Positions 63,611 to 64,000 of a DNA stretch of 64,000 nucleotides are shown in pieces (the first letter of the stretch is position 1; each line of letters opens with the position of its first letter). The stretch comes from Candidatus Poribacteria bacterium (lineage in GTDB: Bacteria; Poribacteria; WGA-4E; UBA9662): positions 122,176 to 186,175 of the forward strand of contig PAQF01000025.1 in assembly GCA_002709695.1 (NCBI GenBank). Direction: 5' to 3'. The notes beneath the pieces were generated by a model, which did not search any database, was not told the origin of the DNA, and saw nothing but the letters and a program-made list of their open reading frames with translations. A program made the translations under genes and the position numbers.

Positions 63611-64000
63611 CTAGTTGATATTCAGAAATTTCTTGTAAATTTCTTCATACAAGCGGACATCCATCAGCGAATCTTCACCGGAAGAGTGATGTGGCCAAGT
63701 TCCTTTGTTTGCCGAAACTGGGCCACATTCAATTTGACTAACTCATTTCCGGCATCATACCGTTTCATATAGCCAACCATAAGCTTGGTGTTAGTAGATT
63801 TTGCTGTTTCCAACAAAGACTCCGCCTGCTTGACAGAAACAGCCATGGGCTTCTCCATAAAAACACATTTCCCTGCACTTAAAAGATCCTTGGCAATCTC
63901 GCCTTGCAAGGCAAAATCTGCAGATACAGCAACAGCTTCAATCTCACTATCAGCAGCCAATTCAAGGTGATCTTTATACAGTTTCGGAACTCGGTGACGA
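63611..64000 (-). pseudogene. Decayed Gfo/Idh/MocA oxidoreductase (internally deleted, frameshifted, partial)
   Basis: The reverse frame is open to the right window edge. It encodes the end of a Gfo/Idh Rossmann domain (F-M-E-K-P-M-A with catalytic E-K-P; G-Y-M-K-R-Y-D-A-G) but stops at 63664, far short of the ~200 residues of the missing C-terminal domain. In a second frame, after a stop near 63735, the DNA encodes G-T-W-P-H-H-S-S-G-E-D-S-L-M-D-V-R-L-Y-E-E-I-Y-K and stops at 63611, resembling the C-terminal helix of the same family. The simplest reading is an internal deletion with a frameshift; an assembly or sequencing error is possible. Confidence 0.55.

Noticed and set aside
1..64000. 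CRISPR arrays, insertion sequences, prophage or integron
   Set aside because: No regularly spaced repeats, transposase, integrase or phage structural genes are present on either strand.

Overview
The window is a 64-kb chromosomal segment of an AT-rich (roughly 40% GC) Gram-negative bacterium. Outer-membrane beta-barrels, lipoproteins, periplasmic TPR and TolB-type propeller proteins, a pseudopilin with its peptidase, and an ECF sigma/anti-sigma/RseB-like set all indicate two membranes. Phytanoyl-CoA dioxygenases, Gfo/Idh/MocA oxidoreductases, a type-2 malate/lactate dehydrogenase, a D-threonine-aldolase-like enzyme and a DUF1854 protein resemble the gene content of uncultured marine or sponge-associated lineages such as Poribacteria or Latescibacterota. 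That placement is an inference from gene content only; no rRNA is present. I saw no tRNA, rRNA, CRISPR array, transposase or prophage gene.

Layout. 0-1.7 kb (+): the end of a TPR-like gene, a pseudopilin and a prepilin peptidase. 1.7-5.4 kb (-): a probable catabolic operon (PhyH dioxygenase, metallophosphoesterase, beta-propeller glycosidase-like protein, type-2 dehydrogenase). 5.5-7.3 kb (-): a secreted WD40 protein. 7.5-13.3 kb (+): a Gfo/Idh oxidoreductase, inositol catabolism genes iolB and iolC, and glnD. 13.3-25.4 kb (mostly -): an ABC-F ATPase, a TPR protein, an archaeal-type tRNA G10 methyltransferase (+), then a folP-acpS-barrel-yigZ-hydroxypyruvate isomerase-like-GcvH-like operon, ftsH and an EF-G-like GTPase. 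25.5-29.4 kb (-): a von Willebrand A protein with a TonB-like anchor and a large TPR protein. 29.5-32.2 kb (+): a D-threonine-aldolase-like gene and three small genes. 32.3-39.6 kb (-): RseB-like, anti-sigma, ECF sigma, ftsY and smc. 40-47.1 kb (-): UPF0182, a protease/TolB/barrel fusion and two lipoproteins. 47.2-48.7 kb (+): argH. 48.7-59.9 kb (-): a near-continuous run of ten genes, cysK-cysH-cysO-JAMM peptidase-pyrF-pyrE-lepA-lepB-ABC ATPase-addA-like. 60-64 kb (-): a second PhyH enzyme, an SDR, a class III cyclase and a decayed Gfo/Idh gene.

The most system-like locus is 57.3-59.9 kb. It encodes a cysteine synthase, an Fe-S APS reductase, a CysO-type sulfur carrier whose Gly-Gly is masked by four extra residues, and a JAMM peptidase. 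This fits protein-thiocarboxylate-dependent cysteine synthesis in which the peptidase may both unmask the carrier and release cysteine. Other unusual items are a GcvH-like protein without a lipoyl lysine, a vWA protein with a TonB-type SxxxH membrane anchor, a metalloprotease/TolB/barrel fusion, an ECF operon with a recognisable self-type promoter and an anti-sigma factor that has lost its zinc ligands, a 41-bp near-perfect palindrome, and promoters lying directly against start codons.
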